A stretch of DNA of 32,734 bases from Rathayibacter rhapontici (GTDB lineage Bacteria; Actinomycetota; Actinomycetes; Actinomycetales; Microbacteriaceae), in NCBI RefSeq assembly GCF_001995175.1, contig NZ_MUKN01000044.1, positions 1-32,734 on the forward strand. Reading direction: 5' to 3'. The position numbers were made by a program, and so were the translations under genes. The notes below the pieces were generated by a model, which saw only the letters and a program-made list of their open reading frames with translations, had not been told where the DNA came from and did not search any database. The stretch's first letter is position 1. Every line of letters starts with the position of its first letter. Shown here in pieces: positions 22,271 to 31,812 of the stretch.

Positions 22271-23440
22271 TCATGGGTGCACCCCGTCCGGGGTGGGCTG
22301 CTGTGCACGCCTCCTCGTGATCACTCCGAGCCCGACGAGCTCGTCGACGGCGGCGTCCACGGCCGACCGCGGATCCACTCCGTCGGGCGCCCCGCCGACG
22401 TCGGCCAGGACCGCGGCGCTCAGGCGGTCGGAGGGGACGCCCTCGCCGACCCGGCGCCAGAGGGCCGGGCCGATGCCCGAGAGGCGGACGAGGACGCCTC
22501 CGGTGAAGACGAGGACCTCGCCGGCGGGAGTGCGCAGCGCGTCGTCCACGTGCGCCAGCTCGAGGTCGTCCGAGGCCGCGCCCGACAGCGGGAGGGGGAC
22601 GATCTCGTCCCAGACCGCCGGAGCAGGGTCGCCGAGTGTCGCGAACAGCCGCTCGACGAGCCCGAGGGCCTCGGCGGACTCGGAGTACACGAGGCGCCGG
22701 ACGCCGCCGAGCGAGCGCAGGGTCTCGACGAGGTGCACGATCGGGCGCGGCCGCGCCGAGAGGTAGGAGGTCTGCGGCACGAGGTCGTCGATCGCCTCGA
22801 TCGGATCGACCGCCTCGAGGAACGGCTCCGCCACTCCGGGGCGCCGATCGAGCAGGACCACGCCGGCGAGCACGAGCGGCCCGGGCGGCGCGGGCCGGAG
22901 CCCGAGTGCGGCCGGCGCGAGCTGCGCCTTCGGGGCGGACCCCGTCAACGGCTTCACCGAGAGCGGCTTGGGGTACGGCAGGACGCGCCCGTCCACGGCC
23001 ACGCCGACCGTCTCGTCGCTCACGTAGCCGAACCGCGTGCCGAGCAGCCGCGCCATCGTCGTCTTGCCTGTGCCGGAGGCTGCCACGAAGGCGAGGACCC
23101 GGCCCGACTCGTCGGCGACTCCGCACGCGTGGAGCATCAGGAGGTCGCCGCGGCGGACGCCGATGGCCTCCACGGTGAGCCTCGAGGTCAGCGACTCCTC
23201 GAGCTGGGCGACCGTCCCGGCGAGGACGCGCACGCCCTCCCCCTCGACGATCGACGGCAGCACGTCCGCGAGGACGATCCGCTCCTCCCCCGTCGGCGAG
23301 CGGTGGCAGGCCGCCCAGCTGGAGGTGATCCGGTCGACGTCCTCCGACGACAGGCCGTCGCCGAAGACGATCCGGAAGCGCACGTCGAGGACGGAGACGA
23401 CCGTGCTGCGGAGGGCGACCCCCGCCTCGGAGGCGATCAA
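22271..23440 (-). CDS. HPr-kinase-like ATP-binding protein with C-terminal PqqD-like domain
   Basis: A protein of about 389 residues. The middle resembles the HPr Ser kinase C-domain: HACGVADESGRVLAFVA leads into the P-loop AASGTGKTT (Lys126), followed by an acidic SDE triplet (141-143) where HPrK binds metal. The last 80 residues (VLVRLSGIGPALWRRVGEG... to VDELVGLGVI) look like a PqqD-type winged-helix domain that elsewhere binds peptides or partner enzymes. The true HPr-kinase signature beyond the P-loop is not convincing and no HPr gene is near, so the substrate is unknown. The TTG start at 23438-23440 is inferred from a TTGA overlap with the sugar transferase; a GTG 19 codons later is an alternative. 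It sits inside the EPS operon between the initiating transferase and the BY-kinase. Confidence 0.75.
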   Translation of the reverse strand: MIASEAGVALRSTVVSVLDVRFRIVFGDGLSSEDVDRITSSWAACHRSPTGEERIVLADVLPSIVEGEGVRVLAGTVAQLEESLTSRLTVEAIGVRRGDLLMLHACGVADESGRVLAFVAASGTGKTTMARLLGTRFGYVSDETVGVAVDGRVLPYPKPLSVKPLTGSAPKAQLAPAALGLRPAPPGPLVLAGVVLLDRRPGVAEPFLEAVDPIEAIDDLVPQTSYLSARPRPIVHLVETLRSLGGVRRLVYSESAEALGLVERLFATLGDPAPAVWDEIVPLPLSGAASDDLELAHVDDALRTPAGEVLVFTGGVLVRLSGIGPALWRRVGEGVPSDRLSAAVLADVGGAPDGVDPRSAVDAAVDELVGLGVITRRRAQQPTPDGVHP

Positions 23441-24984
23441 TACGCGCCGTCGCGGGCGAGGACGGCGCGGGCCGTCTTGAACAGGATGATCAGGTCGCCG
23501 GTCATGGACCAGTTCTCGACGTAGTAGAGGTCGAGGCGGACGGTGTCCTCCCACGACAGGTTCGAGCGTCCGCTCACCTGCCACAGACCGGTGATGCCGG
23601 GCTTCATCAGGAAGCGGCGGTGCACGTGCGCCTCGTACTGCTCGACCTCGCGGGCCAGGGGCGGACGGGGGCCGATCAGCGACATGTCGCCGCGGAAGAC
23701 GTTGAGGAACTGGGGCAGCTCGTCGAGGCTGAACCGGCGGAGCACCGTTCCGACCTTCGTCACGCGCGGGTCCTTCGCCATCTTGAAGAGGACGCTGTTG
23801 CCCTCCGCGCGCTGCTGGGCGGCGAGAGCGGCGAGGCGCGCCTCGGCGTCGACGACCATCGAGCGGAACTTCAGCATCTCGAACGTCGCGCCGTTGAGTC
23901 CGATGCGCTCCTGGCGGAACAGGACCGGGCCCGGGCTGGTGGCGCGCACGAGGATCGCGACGACGATCAGGACCGGAGCGCTGAGCAGGATCAGCGCGGT
24001 CGACGCGACGATGTCGAACAGCCGCTTGGCGAAGCGCTGGCGCCCGTCGAAGCGCGGGGTCTCCACGTGGATGAGGGGCAGTCCGGCGACGGGCCGGGTG
24101 TGGATGCGCGGGCCGCCGATGTCGGTGAGGCTCGGCGCGACGACGAGGTGCTCGCGGCCGGGCTCGAGCGTCCAGCTCAGCTCGCGGATCCGCTGCGGGG
24201 CGAGCTCGTCGGAGCTGGTCACCACGACCGTGTCCGCGCCGGTCGCGTCCATGACCGCGCGCACTCCGTCGATCCCGGTGAACGAGTGCACGGCGAGGCC
24301 GTCGAGCTCGGTCTCGCCGCGGAGCGCGTCCGCTCCCCCGGGAGAGGTGGAGACGGCGCCGACCAGCTTGTAGCCGGCCTCGGTGCCCCGGCGCAGCTCG
24401 CGCGCGGTGTGCAGGACGCTCGTGCGGGAGCCGAGCAGAACCACCTGGTTCGCCGACCGTCCCTGCTTGCGCTCACGGGTGAGCCAGGAGCGCCAGAGCA
24501 GTCGGCCGACGCAGATGAGGACGACCCCCGCGGGGAAGGCGGTGATGATGTAGCCGCGTCCGAGCTGGATCTGGAGGAGGTAGGCGACGATCGCGACGAT
24601 GCCGAACAGCCAGATCGAGGAGTCGACGATGCGGCGGTACTCGACGTAGCCCGTTCCGATGATCCGCCGGTCGCGGGTGTCGAAGACCTGCAGGGCGAGG
24701 AGCCAGGCGAGCGAGAGCAGCACCGAGACGACCGTGTAGTTGATCGCGAACGCGTCCGTCGTGCGGAAACCCACGACGTCGGAGCCGAGATCGAGGTCGA
24801 ACCAGAACACCTGGGTGCCGAACACGGAGACGAGGATGGCGAGGACGTCGGTCGCGAGGAGCCGGCCGCGGTACTCCTGCTCCCAGGACGACCCGCGCTT
24901 CGGCGTGATGCCCTGCGCCGTCATCGATCCCCCCGACCTCTCCTCGTTCTTCGAACGGCGTTCTTCCGTCTCCGGTGATGTCAC
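23437..24984 (-). CDS. Polyprenyl-phosphate sugar-1-phosphate transferase (EPS initiation)
   Basis: A 515-residue PHPT/WbaP-type enzyme that starts the repeating unit by moving a hexose-1-phosphate to the lipid carrier. The N-terminal half has four or five membrane helices (about 40-180) and a CoA-binding-like Rossmann region (VVLLGSRTSVLHTARELRRG). The C-terminal catalytic domain begins with a re-entrant helix (KRLFDIVASTALILLSAP). It contains LFRQERIGLNG, MLKFRSM, DELPQFLNVFRGDMSLIGPRPP and KPGITGLWQVSGRS. The first gene of the EPS operon. GTG at 24982-24984 is taken, with a -10-like TAGCCT six bases upstream; ATG at 24922-24924, preceded by a G-run, is an alternative. The sugar used cannot be read. 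Confidence 0.93.
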   Translation of the reverse strand: MTSPETEERRSKNEERSGGSMTAQGITPKRGSSWEQEYRGRLLATDVLAILVSVFGTQVFWFDLDLGSDVVGFRTTDAFAINYTVVSVLLSLAWLLALQVFDTRDRRIIGTGYVEYRRIVDSSIWLFGIVAIVAYLLQIQLGRGYIITAFPAGVVLICVGRLLWRSWLTRERKQGRSANQVVLLGSRTSVLHTARELRRGTEAGYKLVGAVSTSPGGADALRGETELDGLAVHSFTGIDGVRAVMDATGADTVVVTSSDELAPQRIRELSWTLEPGREHLVVAPSLTDIGGPRIHTRPVAGLPLIHVETPRFDGRQRFAKRLFDIVASTALILLSAPVLIVVAILVRATSPGPVLFRQERIGLNGATFEMLKFRSMVVDAEARLAALAAQQRAEGNSVLFKMAKDPRVTKVGTVLRRFSLDELPQFLNVFRGDMSLIGPRPPLAREVEQYEAHVHRRFLMKPGITGLWQVSGRSNLSWEDTVRLDLYYVENWSMTGDLIILFKTARAVLARDGAY

Positions 24985-24990
24985 GCCGCA

Positions 24991-24996
24991 AGGCTA
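24991..24996 (-). promoter_or_regulatory. Putative -10 element of the EPS operon
   Basis: TAGCCT ends six bases before the GTG of the sugar transferase, the same spacing as at three other genes of this window, so a leaderless transcript is possible. A 13-bp palindrome ACGCCT-G-AGGCGT (25026-25038) lies about 30 bp upstream and could be an operator or the end of the tdk transcript. Confidence 0.35.
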
Positions 24997-25047
24997 CCCA
25001 CTAGTTCGTTTCGCGTGGGTGTCGCACGCCTGAGGCGTTCTCGGATA

Positions 25048-25656
25048 CTACCCGCGCAGGCGCCCGCGGCTCTCCTGCAGATAGCAGGCTCCGCAGAGGG
25101 ACTCGTACGTCACCAGGGCTCCGTCGATCGCCACCTGGTCGCCGTCGAAGACGAAGCGGCCGTCCACGACGCGCCCGTTGAAGATTGCTTTGCGCCCGCA
25201 GCGGCAGATCGTCTTGAGCTCCTCGAGGCTGTGCGCGATCTCGAGGAGCCGCCTGCTCCCGGGGAACGCCGCGGTGCGGAAGTCGGTTCTGATGCCGTAC
25301 GCCAGCACGGGGACGTTCTCGAGGATGGCGATGCGCAGCAGGTCGTCGACGTGCGATTCGGGCAGGAACTGCGCCTCGTCCACCAGCAGAGCGCTCACGT
25401 CCCGAGCGGTTGCGGCCAGCACGCGTGCTCGGGCGGCGGTGAACACCGCGACCGGATCCTCGTCCGGGCGGAACAGGATGTCCACCGGACGGGTGACGCC
25501 GAGCCGCGACACGATGAGCGCCTCGCCCTTGGTGTCGACCGCGGGCTTGGCCAGCAGGACCTGGTGGCCGCGCTCCTCGTAGTTGTACGCGGCCTGCAGG
25601 AGCGAGGTGCTCTTGCCGCTGTTCATCGCTCCGTAGCGGAAGTACAGCTTCGCCAT
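25048..25656 (-). CDS. tdk: Thymidine kinase (type II)
   Basis: A 202-residue salvage enzyme phosphorylating thymidine with ATP. The P-loop GAMNSGKST (9-17) and the Walker B-like LLVDEAQF (about 91-98, with the catalytic Glu) are present. The structural zinc site is formed by CRCG and CGAC pairs near the C-terminus, with a Tyr/Phe-rich lasso segment between them. The ATG follows GAGGAGACCTG, a good ribosome-binding site. It is 46 bp downstream of the response regulator and probably cotranscribed. Its presence adds to the local dTTP theme with tmk but is otherwise ordinary. Confidence 0.95.
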   Translation of the reverse strand: MAKLYFRYGAMNSGKSTSLLQAAYNYEERGHQVLLAKPAVDTKGEALIVSRLGVTRPVDILFRPDEDPVAVFTAARARVLAATARDVSALLVDEAQFLPESHVDDLLRIAILENVPVLAYGIRTDFRTAAFPGSRRLLEIAHSLEELKTICRCGRKAIFNGRVVDGRFVFDGDQVAIDGALVTYESLCGACYLQESRGRLRG

Positions 25657-25702
25657 CAGGTCTCCTCGGGGCTCGTCGGCGGTCGGGCGCTCGAGAGGGC
25701 GC

Positions 25703-26407
25703 TCACTCCAGGAAGCCGTCCTCGGCGGCGCGGCGGATGAGCTCCGCCCGGCGGCTCGCGGGACGGCCGATCCTGGCGTACTTCTGGCGCACCCGGCGCA
25801 GATAGGTCTTCGCCGTCTCGAACTGCACGTTCATCTTGGCAGCGACCTCGGGCGTGCTCGATCCCGAGACGTACAGCCGGAGGGCCTCCAGCTCGCCCGC
25901 GCTCAGCCGCGGACGCTGCTGGGCGGCGACTCCGATGGGCAGCGGTCGCCACTGCGCCGCGGATCCCGCGGTGGAGCGCATGGCCATCGCCGACCGGGTG
26001 CTCTCCATCACCTCGCGCATCGGCTGCGCCTTGGTCAGGTGGCGCGCGGCTCCGGCGCGGAGGCTGCGCTCGCGGATCTCCTCGTCCTCCCGCTCGGAGA
26101 GGACCACGACGACCGCTCCCGCGGCGCGGCAGGTCCGGATGCGCGCCTCGATCGAGATCGGCTCGCGCAGCTCGAAGTCCATGATCACGACCTCCGTGGG
26201 GAACACGGTGCTCGTCACGAGCTCCATCCAGGTCCCGGCGCCGACGACGACCTCGAAGTCCGGCGCGTGGGCCGCGATCCAGCTGCTCATGCTGTCGAGG
26301 ACGAGCTCGTGATCATCGAGGATGCCCAGGCGCACGGGGCGGGACGACTCGTCGTCGCCGCTGCGAGCGGAGGAGCCGGACGAGGGCTCACCGGAGCGGC
26401 TGACCAT
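25703..26407 (-). CDS. Orphan NarL/FixJ-type response regulator
   Basis: A 234-residue two-domain regulator. The receiver domain has the acidic pair Asp31-Asp32, phospho-acceptor Asp77 (VVIMDFEL), Ser104 (VVLSERED) and Lys126 (HLTKAQ), all the conserved positions. A linker with Pro/Gln leads to a LuxR-type helix-turn-helix (about 165-225: LSAGELEALRLYVSG, then AAKMNVQFETAKTYLRRVRQKY). No histidine kinase is encoded in the window, so the signal is unknown. The start ATG has a -10-like TAGGAT six bases upstream and no Shine-Dalgarno, suggesting a leaderless mRNA. An N-terminal Ser-rich extension (1-22) is unusual. It lies between tdk and the radical SAM gene. Confidence 0.88.
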   Translation of the reverse strand: MVSRSGEPSSGSSARSGDDESSRPVRLGILDDHELVLDSMSSWIAAHAPDFEVVVGAGTWMELVTSTVFPTEVVIMDFELREPISIEARIRTCRAAGAVVVVLSEREDEEIRERSLRAGAARHLTKAQPMREVMESTRSAMAMRSTAGSAAQWRPLPIGVAAQQRPRLSAGELEALRLYVSGSSTPEVAAKMNVQFETAKTYLRRVRQKYARIGRPASRRAELIRRAAEDGFLE

Positions 26408-26413
26408 GCGCCG

Positions 26414-26419
26414 ATCCTA
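26414..26419 (-). promoter_or_regulatory. Putative -10 element of the response regulator gene
   Basis: TAGGAT on the minus strand with six bases before the ATG. It lies in the 50-bp gap after the radical SAM gene. No -35 is seen. Confidence 0.45.
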
Positions 26420-26457
26420 GCCGAGCGGCGGCCGCGCGCTCCTGCCCCGGTTCCGCC

Positions 26458-27576
26458 TCAGAAGAGGGTCGGCTGGCCGACGCCCGGGAGCATCGCGGCG
26501 CGATCGGGACCGAGCTCCTCGGCGAGGAGACCGCCGTGCTGCAGCGGCCGGCGATCCCCGCCGAGCACCCGGAGCGTGCCGAGTCCGGAGGAGAGCACCG
26601 ACCCGGTGGCGGGATCCTCCCGCCCCTGCTCCAGGCGGTGGGCGCGCATCAGCGGGCGGATCCGCTCCGTCAGCCAGCGGCGGTACTCCGCCGGCGCGTA
26701 CGCGGAGCGGCCCGGGTAGAGCGAGCGGTAGCGGTCGAGCAGCTCCGGGTGCTCCTGCGCGAGCCACTGCAGGAACCACTCCTTCACTCCGGGCTTGAGG
26801 TAGAGCGTCGAGTACAGGATCGACGTCGCGCCCGCCTCGGCGCAGGCGCGGAGCGAGGCGTCGAGGTGCGCCTTCGTGTCGGTGAGGAACGGCAGGATCG
26901 GCATGAGGAAGACGGAGCAGTCGAACCCGGCCTCGCGGGCGGCGGTGACGGTGGCCAGCCGCGCCGCGGCGGTGGGCGCACCGGGCTCGACCGAGCGCTG
27001 CAGCTCCTCGTCGTACACGGCGATCGAGACGCCCAGGTCGACCGGCACGTGCTCCGCCGCCTCCTTGAGCAGCGGAAGGTCGCGGCGGAGGAGGGTGCCC
27101 TTGGTGAGGATCGAGAGCGGGGTGCCCGAGGCGGCGAGGGCGGCGATGATGCCCGGCATCAGGCGGTAGCGCCCCTCCGCCCGCTGGTAGGGATCGGTGT
27201 TCGTGCCGAGGGCCACCGGGTGCCGCTCCCAGCTCGGCCGGGCGAGCTCGCGCGTGAGCACCTCGGCGACGTTGACCTTCACCACGATCTGCGAATCGAA
27301 GTCGCGGCCGCCGTCGAACTCGAGGTACTCGTGCGTCGGACGCGCGAAGCAGTAGGTGCAGGCGTGGGTGCAGCCGCGCATCGGATTGATGGTCCAGCCG
27401 AAGGGCATCTTCGACGAGGTGTGCACGCGGTTGAGCGCGGACTTCGCGAGGACCTCGTAGAAGGTGATGCCGTCGAACTCGGGCGTGCGCGTCGTGCGCA
27501 CCAGATCGGTCAGCCGCACGAGGCCCGGGAGCGCGCGGTCGTCGGCTGCACCGATCGACTGCCCGCTCCACCTCAT
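26458..27576 (-). CDS. Radical SAM protein, Rv2578c/SplB-related family
   Basis: A 372-residue radical SAM enzyme. The [4Fe-4S] cysteines are C69, C73 and C76 in GCTHACTYCFAR, preceded by NPMRGC and followed by the sugar/Gly-rich LGTNTDPYQRAE. A later ILTKG..LRR region continues the partial TIM barrel. The C-terminus carries a short tail ending QPTLF. Family members are annotated as Rv2578c-type proteins distantly related to spore photoproduct lyase; the substrate is not established. The ATG at 27574-27576 lies just behind a LexA-box-like palindrome, so control by DNA damage is likely. No gene of the same operon is certain; the response regulator follows after 50 bp. Confidence 0.9.
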   Translation of the reverse strand: MRWSGQSIGAADDRALPGLVRLTDLVRTTRTPEFDGITFYEVLAKSALNRVHTSSKMPFGWTINPMRGCTHACTYCFARPTHEYLEFDGGRDFDSQIVVKVNVAEVLTRELARPSWERHPVALGTNTDPYQRAEGRYRLMPGIIAALAASGTPLSILTKGTLLRRDLPLLKEAAEHVPVDLGVSIAVYDEELQRSVEPGAPTAAARLATVTAAREAGFDCSVFLMPILPFLTDTKAHLDASLRACAEAGATSILYSTLYLKPGVKEWFLQWLAQEHPELLDRYRSLYPGRSAYAPAEYRRWLTERIRPLMRAHRLEQGREDPATGSVLSSGLGTLRVLGGDRRPLQHGGLLAEELGPDRAAMLPGVGQPTLF

Positions 27577-27584
27577 GGAGCCAT

Positions 27585-27600
27585 TAGAACATATGTTCGA
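27585..27600 (-). promoter_or_regulatory. LexA (SOS) box-like operator
   Basis: On the minus strand TCGAACATATGTTCTA contains the perfect 12-bp palindrome GAACATATGTTC. It matches 10 of 12 fixed positions of the actinobacterial SOS box TCGAAC-N4-GTTCGA. It sits 8 bp before the radical SAM start codon and covers the only -10-like hexamers there (TATGTT, TCTAAT), which is where a repressor would block transcription. Confidence 0.75.
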
Positions 27601-27630
27601 ACTCCGCGCGCCGGGCGGCGCCCGATCGGG

Positions 27631-29118
27631 TCAGACCGAGGCGGAGAGCGCCAGGGTCTCGGCCGTCGCCGCGACCGTGCGCTCGGCGGCCTCCGGAGCG
27701 TCGTTCAGAGTCGAGCCGTAGCTCGGGATGAGCGAGCGGATGCGCGGCTCCCAGCCCTTCAGCTCGTCGGGGAAGCAGCGCTTGAGGACGTCCAGCATGA
27801 TCGGCACGGCCGTCGATGCGCCGGGCGAGGCGCCGAGGAGCCCGGCGATCGTGCCCTCGGCACCGGTGATGACCTCGGTGCCGAACTGCAGCACTCCGCC
27901 CTTCTTCTCGTCCTTCTTCATGACCTGCACGCGCTGACCGGCGGTGATCAGGTACCAGTCCTCGGAGCGGGCGGTGGGCAGGAACTCGCGGAGCGCCTTC
28001 ATCTTCTTGCCGCGCCCGGCGACCACCTCGCCGAGGAGGTACTTCATCAGATCGAAGTTGTCGCGGGCGACCGCGAGCATCGGCCCGAGGTTGTGCGGGC
28101 GGATCGAGAGCGGCAGGTCGAGCCACGACCCCTGCTTGAGGAACTTGGGCGTGAATCCGGCGTAGGGGCCGAAGAGGAGCGACGCCTCGCCGTCGACGAC
28201 GCGCGTGTCGAGGTGCGGCACCGACATCGGCGGCGCGCCCACCGCGGCCTTGCCGTAGACCTTCGCCTGGTGCCGCGCGACGATCTCGGGGTTGTCGGTG
28301 CGGAGGAACTGCCCCGAGATGGGGAAGCCGCCGAAGCCCTTGATCTCGGGGATGCCCGACTTCTGCAGCAGGTGCAGGGCGCCGCCTCCCGCGCCGACGA
28401 AGACGAAGCGGGCGAGCACGCGCTTGGGCGTGCTGCCGACGAGCTGCTTGAGGTCGAGCTGCCAGAGTCCGTCCTTGCGGCGGGTGATGTTCGTGACCTC
28501 GTGGCCCGTGTCGAGGGTCCCGCCGTTGCCCACGACGTGGTCGAAGAGCTGGTGGGTCAGAGCGCCGAAGTCGACGTCCGTTCCGGCGGGGATGCGCGTC
28601 GCCGCGTACGGGCCGCCGCCCGCGGGGCGCTGCTCCATCAGGAGGGGCGCCCACTCGTGGATCGTCTTGACGCTCTCGGTGAACTCCATGCCGGCGAAGA
28701 GCGGCTGGTCCTTCAGGGCCTCGTAGCGCTTGCGGAGGTACTCGACGTTCGCCTCGCCGTGCACGAAGGTCATGTGCGGAGCGGCGTTGATGAAGCTCGA
28801 GGGCTCGCGGATCGCCCCGGCCTCGACGAGGCTCGCCCAGAACTGGCGCGAGATCTGGAACTGCTCGTTGATCTGGATCGCCTTGGCGGGGTCGACGGAG
28901 CCGTCGGCCGCCTCGGGCATGTAGTTGAGCTCGCAGAGGGCGGCGTGGCCCGTGCCCGCGTTGTTCCAGGGGTTCGAGGACTCCTGCGCGACGTCGCCGA
29001 GCCGCTCGTAGGCCGCGATCGTCCAGTCGGGCTGGAGCGTGGTCAGGAGGGCTCCGAGCGTGGCGCTCATGATGCCCCCTCCGATGAGGGCGACGTCGAC
29101 CGGTTCCGAGGAGTTCAC
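27631..29118 (-). CDS. mqo: Malate:quinone oxidoreductase
   Basis: A 495-residue membrane-peripheral FAD enzyme oxidising malate to oxaloacetate and passing electrons to menaquinone. The N-terminal FAD motif LIGGGIMSATLG is followed by the Mqo-specific ESSNPWNNAGTGHAALCELNY, GGGALHLLQKSGIPE, GFGGFPISGQFL and, near the end, the GLLGASPGAST segment. The GTG at 29116-29118 gives the normal family length and sits eight bases after a -10-like TAAACT, so the mRNA would be nearly leaderless. Upstream in-frame starts (to 29181) would only add a Pro-rich extension not expected in the family. It links the TCA cycle directly to respiration. Confidence 0.94.
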   Translation of the reverse strand: MNSSEPVDVALIGGGIMSATLGALLTTLQPDWTIAAYERLGDVAQESSNPWNNAGTGHAALCELNYMPEAADGSVDPAKAIQINEQFQISRQFWASLVEAGAIREPSSFINAAPHMTFVHGEANVEYLRKRYEALKDQPLFAGMEFTESVKTIHEWAPLLMEQRPAGGGPYAATRIPAGTDVDFGALTHQLFDHVVGNGGTLDTGHEVTNITRRKDGLWQLDLKQLVGSTPKRVLARFVFVGAGGGALHLLQKSGIPEIKGFGGFPISGQFLRTDNPEIVARHQAKVYGKAAVGAPPMSVPHLDTRVVDGEASLLFGPYAGFTPKFLKQGSWLDLPLSIRPHNLGPMLAVARDNFDLMKYLLGEVVAGRGKKMKALREFLPTARSEDWYLITAGQRVQVMKKDEKKGGVLQFGTEVITGAEGTIAGLLGASPGASTAVPIMLDVLKRCFPDELKGWEPRIRSLIPSYGSTLNDAPEAAERTVAATAETLALSASV

Positions 29119-29126
29119 GAGAACAG

Positions 29127-29132
29127 AGTTTA
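29127..29132 (-). promoter_or_regulatory. Putative -10 element of mqo
   Basis: TAAACT on the minus strand, eight bases before the chosen GTG. It lies in an AT-richer patch of the 147-bp gap between asd and mqo; that gap also holds a GGCGGCGCCGCC palindrome near the asd stop. Confidence 0.45.
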
Positions 29133-29265
29133 CCGTCGCGGGAGGGTCTGCAGCCCGGACGGGGGGCCGCACCGTCATCAAATTCGCGGCTTTTCGACGA
29201 CGATCACCTTGCGGCGCCGCGCGGAGTCGAGCGGTCGGCTCAGTCCGGGCGGCGCCGCCAGTGCC

Positions 29266-30483
<1,218 letters not shown>

Positions 30484-31764
30484 TCAGCGGCCGGTGCCGG
30501 CGTAGACGACCGCGTCGTCCTCGGCGTCCAGGCCGAAGGCGGTGTGGACGACGCGCAGCGCCTCGTTCACGGTGTCGGCGCGCGTGACGACCGAGATGCG
30601 GATCTCGCTGGTGGAGATCATCTCGATGTTGATGCCGGCCTCGAACAGCGAGCGGAACAGCTTCGCCGAGACGCCCGCGTTGGTGCGCATGCCGGCGCCG
30701 ACGAGGGCCAGCTTGGCGATCTGGTCGTCGTACTGCAGCGCCTGGAAGCCGACGTCCTCCTTCTCGGCGTTGAGCGCCATGAGGACCGTCTGGCCGTCGG
30801 CCTTGGGCAGCGTGAACGAGATGTCGGTGAGACCGGTCGACGCGGCGGACACGTTCTGCACGATCATGTCGATGTTCGACCCGGTCTTCGCGACGATCGT
30901 GAAGATCTGGGCGGCCTTCCCCGGGATGTCGGGCACGCCGACCACGGTGATCTTGGCCTCGTTCAGGTCGGCGGCGACGCCGGCGATGATGGGCTCTTCC
31001 ACGGTCTGTCCCTTCTCGGTGCCGGCTGCTCCGGCGTTGTAGACGATGGTGCCCTCGTTCGGGCTGAAGGAGGAGCGCACGTGCAGCGTCACTCCGTGGC
31101 GGCGGGCGAACTCGACGGCGCGGATGTGCAGGACCTTGGCCCCGGCCGCGGCGAGCTCGAGCATCTCCTCGCTGGAGATGCGGTCGAGCTTGCGGGCGCG
31201 CTTGACGACGCGGGGGTCGGCGGTGAAGACGCCGTCGACGTCGGTGTAGATCTCGCAGGTGTCGGCGCCGAGGCCCGCGGCGAGCGCGACGGCGGTGGTG
31301 TCGGAGCCGCCGCGGCCGAGGGTGGTGATGTCCTTGGTGTCGCGGTTGAAGCCCTGGAAACCGGCGACGATGACGACGGCGTTCTCGTCGAGGGCCTCGC
31401 GCAGGCGCACCGGGGTGATGTCGACGATGCGCGCGGCGCCGTGCTGCGCGTCGGTGATCATGCCGGCCTGGCTGCCGGTGAAGGAGCGGGCCTCGTAGCC
31501 CATGCTCTTGATGGCCATGGCGAGCAGCGCCATCGAGATGCGCTCCCCGGAGGAGAGCAGCATGTCGAGCTCGCGGGGAGCCGGGATCGGCGTCACCTGG
31601 TGGGCGAGCTCGAGCAGGTCGTCGGTGGTGTCGCCCATGGCCGAGACCGCCACGACGACGTCGTTGCCCGCCTGCTTCGTGGCGACGATCCGCTTCGCGA
31701 CGCGCTTGATGCTCTCCGCGTCGGCGACGGAGGACCCGCCGAACTTCTGGACGATCAGGCTCAC
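30484..31764 (-). CDS. lysC: Aspartate kinase
   Basis: Phosphorylates aspartate as the first committed step to lysine, threonine, methionine and diaminopimelate. 426 residues: the kinase core has KFGGSS (7-12), GRGGSDTTA and EIYTDVDGVFTADPR; two C-terminal ACT domains (from about 265) include the regulatory stretch GKAAQIF..SNIDMIVQNVS. These ACT sites bind Lys/Thr feedback effectors in relatives. In corynebacteria an internal start also yields a separate beta subunit; a candidate Met is present before the ACT region but no proof is visible. The GTG start has GGGAG about 7 bp upstream. Confidence 0.95.
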   Translation of the reverse strand: MSLIVQKFGGSSVADAESIKRVAKRIVATKQAGNDVVVAVSAMGDTTDDLLELAHQVTPIPAPRELDMLLSSGERISMALLAMAIKSMGYEARSFTGSQAGMITDAQHGAARIVDITPVRLREALDENAVVIVAGFQGFNRDTKDITTLGRGGSDTTAVALAAGLGADTCEIYTDVDGVFTADPRVVKRARKLDRISSEEMLELAAAGAKVLHIRAVEFARRHGVTLHVRSSFSPNEGTIVYNAGAAGTEKGQTVEEPIIAGVAADLNEAKITVVGVPDIPGKAAQIFTIVAKTGSNIDMIVQNVSAASTGLTDISFTLPKADGQTVLMALNAEKEDVGFQALQYDDQIAKLALVGAGMRTNAGVSAKLFRSLFEAGINIEMISTSEIRISVVTRADTVNEALRVVHTAFGLDAEDDAVVYAGTGR

Positions 31765-31812
31765 GTGCTGCTCCCGGGTCGGTGGCTGGGGGCCGTCGCG
31801 ACCCGACGAGGG

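Noticed and set aside
22271-24984. Lasso- or other RiPP-peptide cluster suggested by the PqqD-like and kinase-like domains
   Set aside because: No precursor peptide, leader peptidase, cyclase or dedicated transporter was found; the neighbours are all exopolysaccharide genes.
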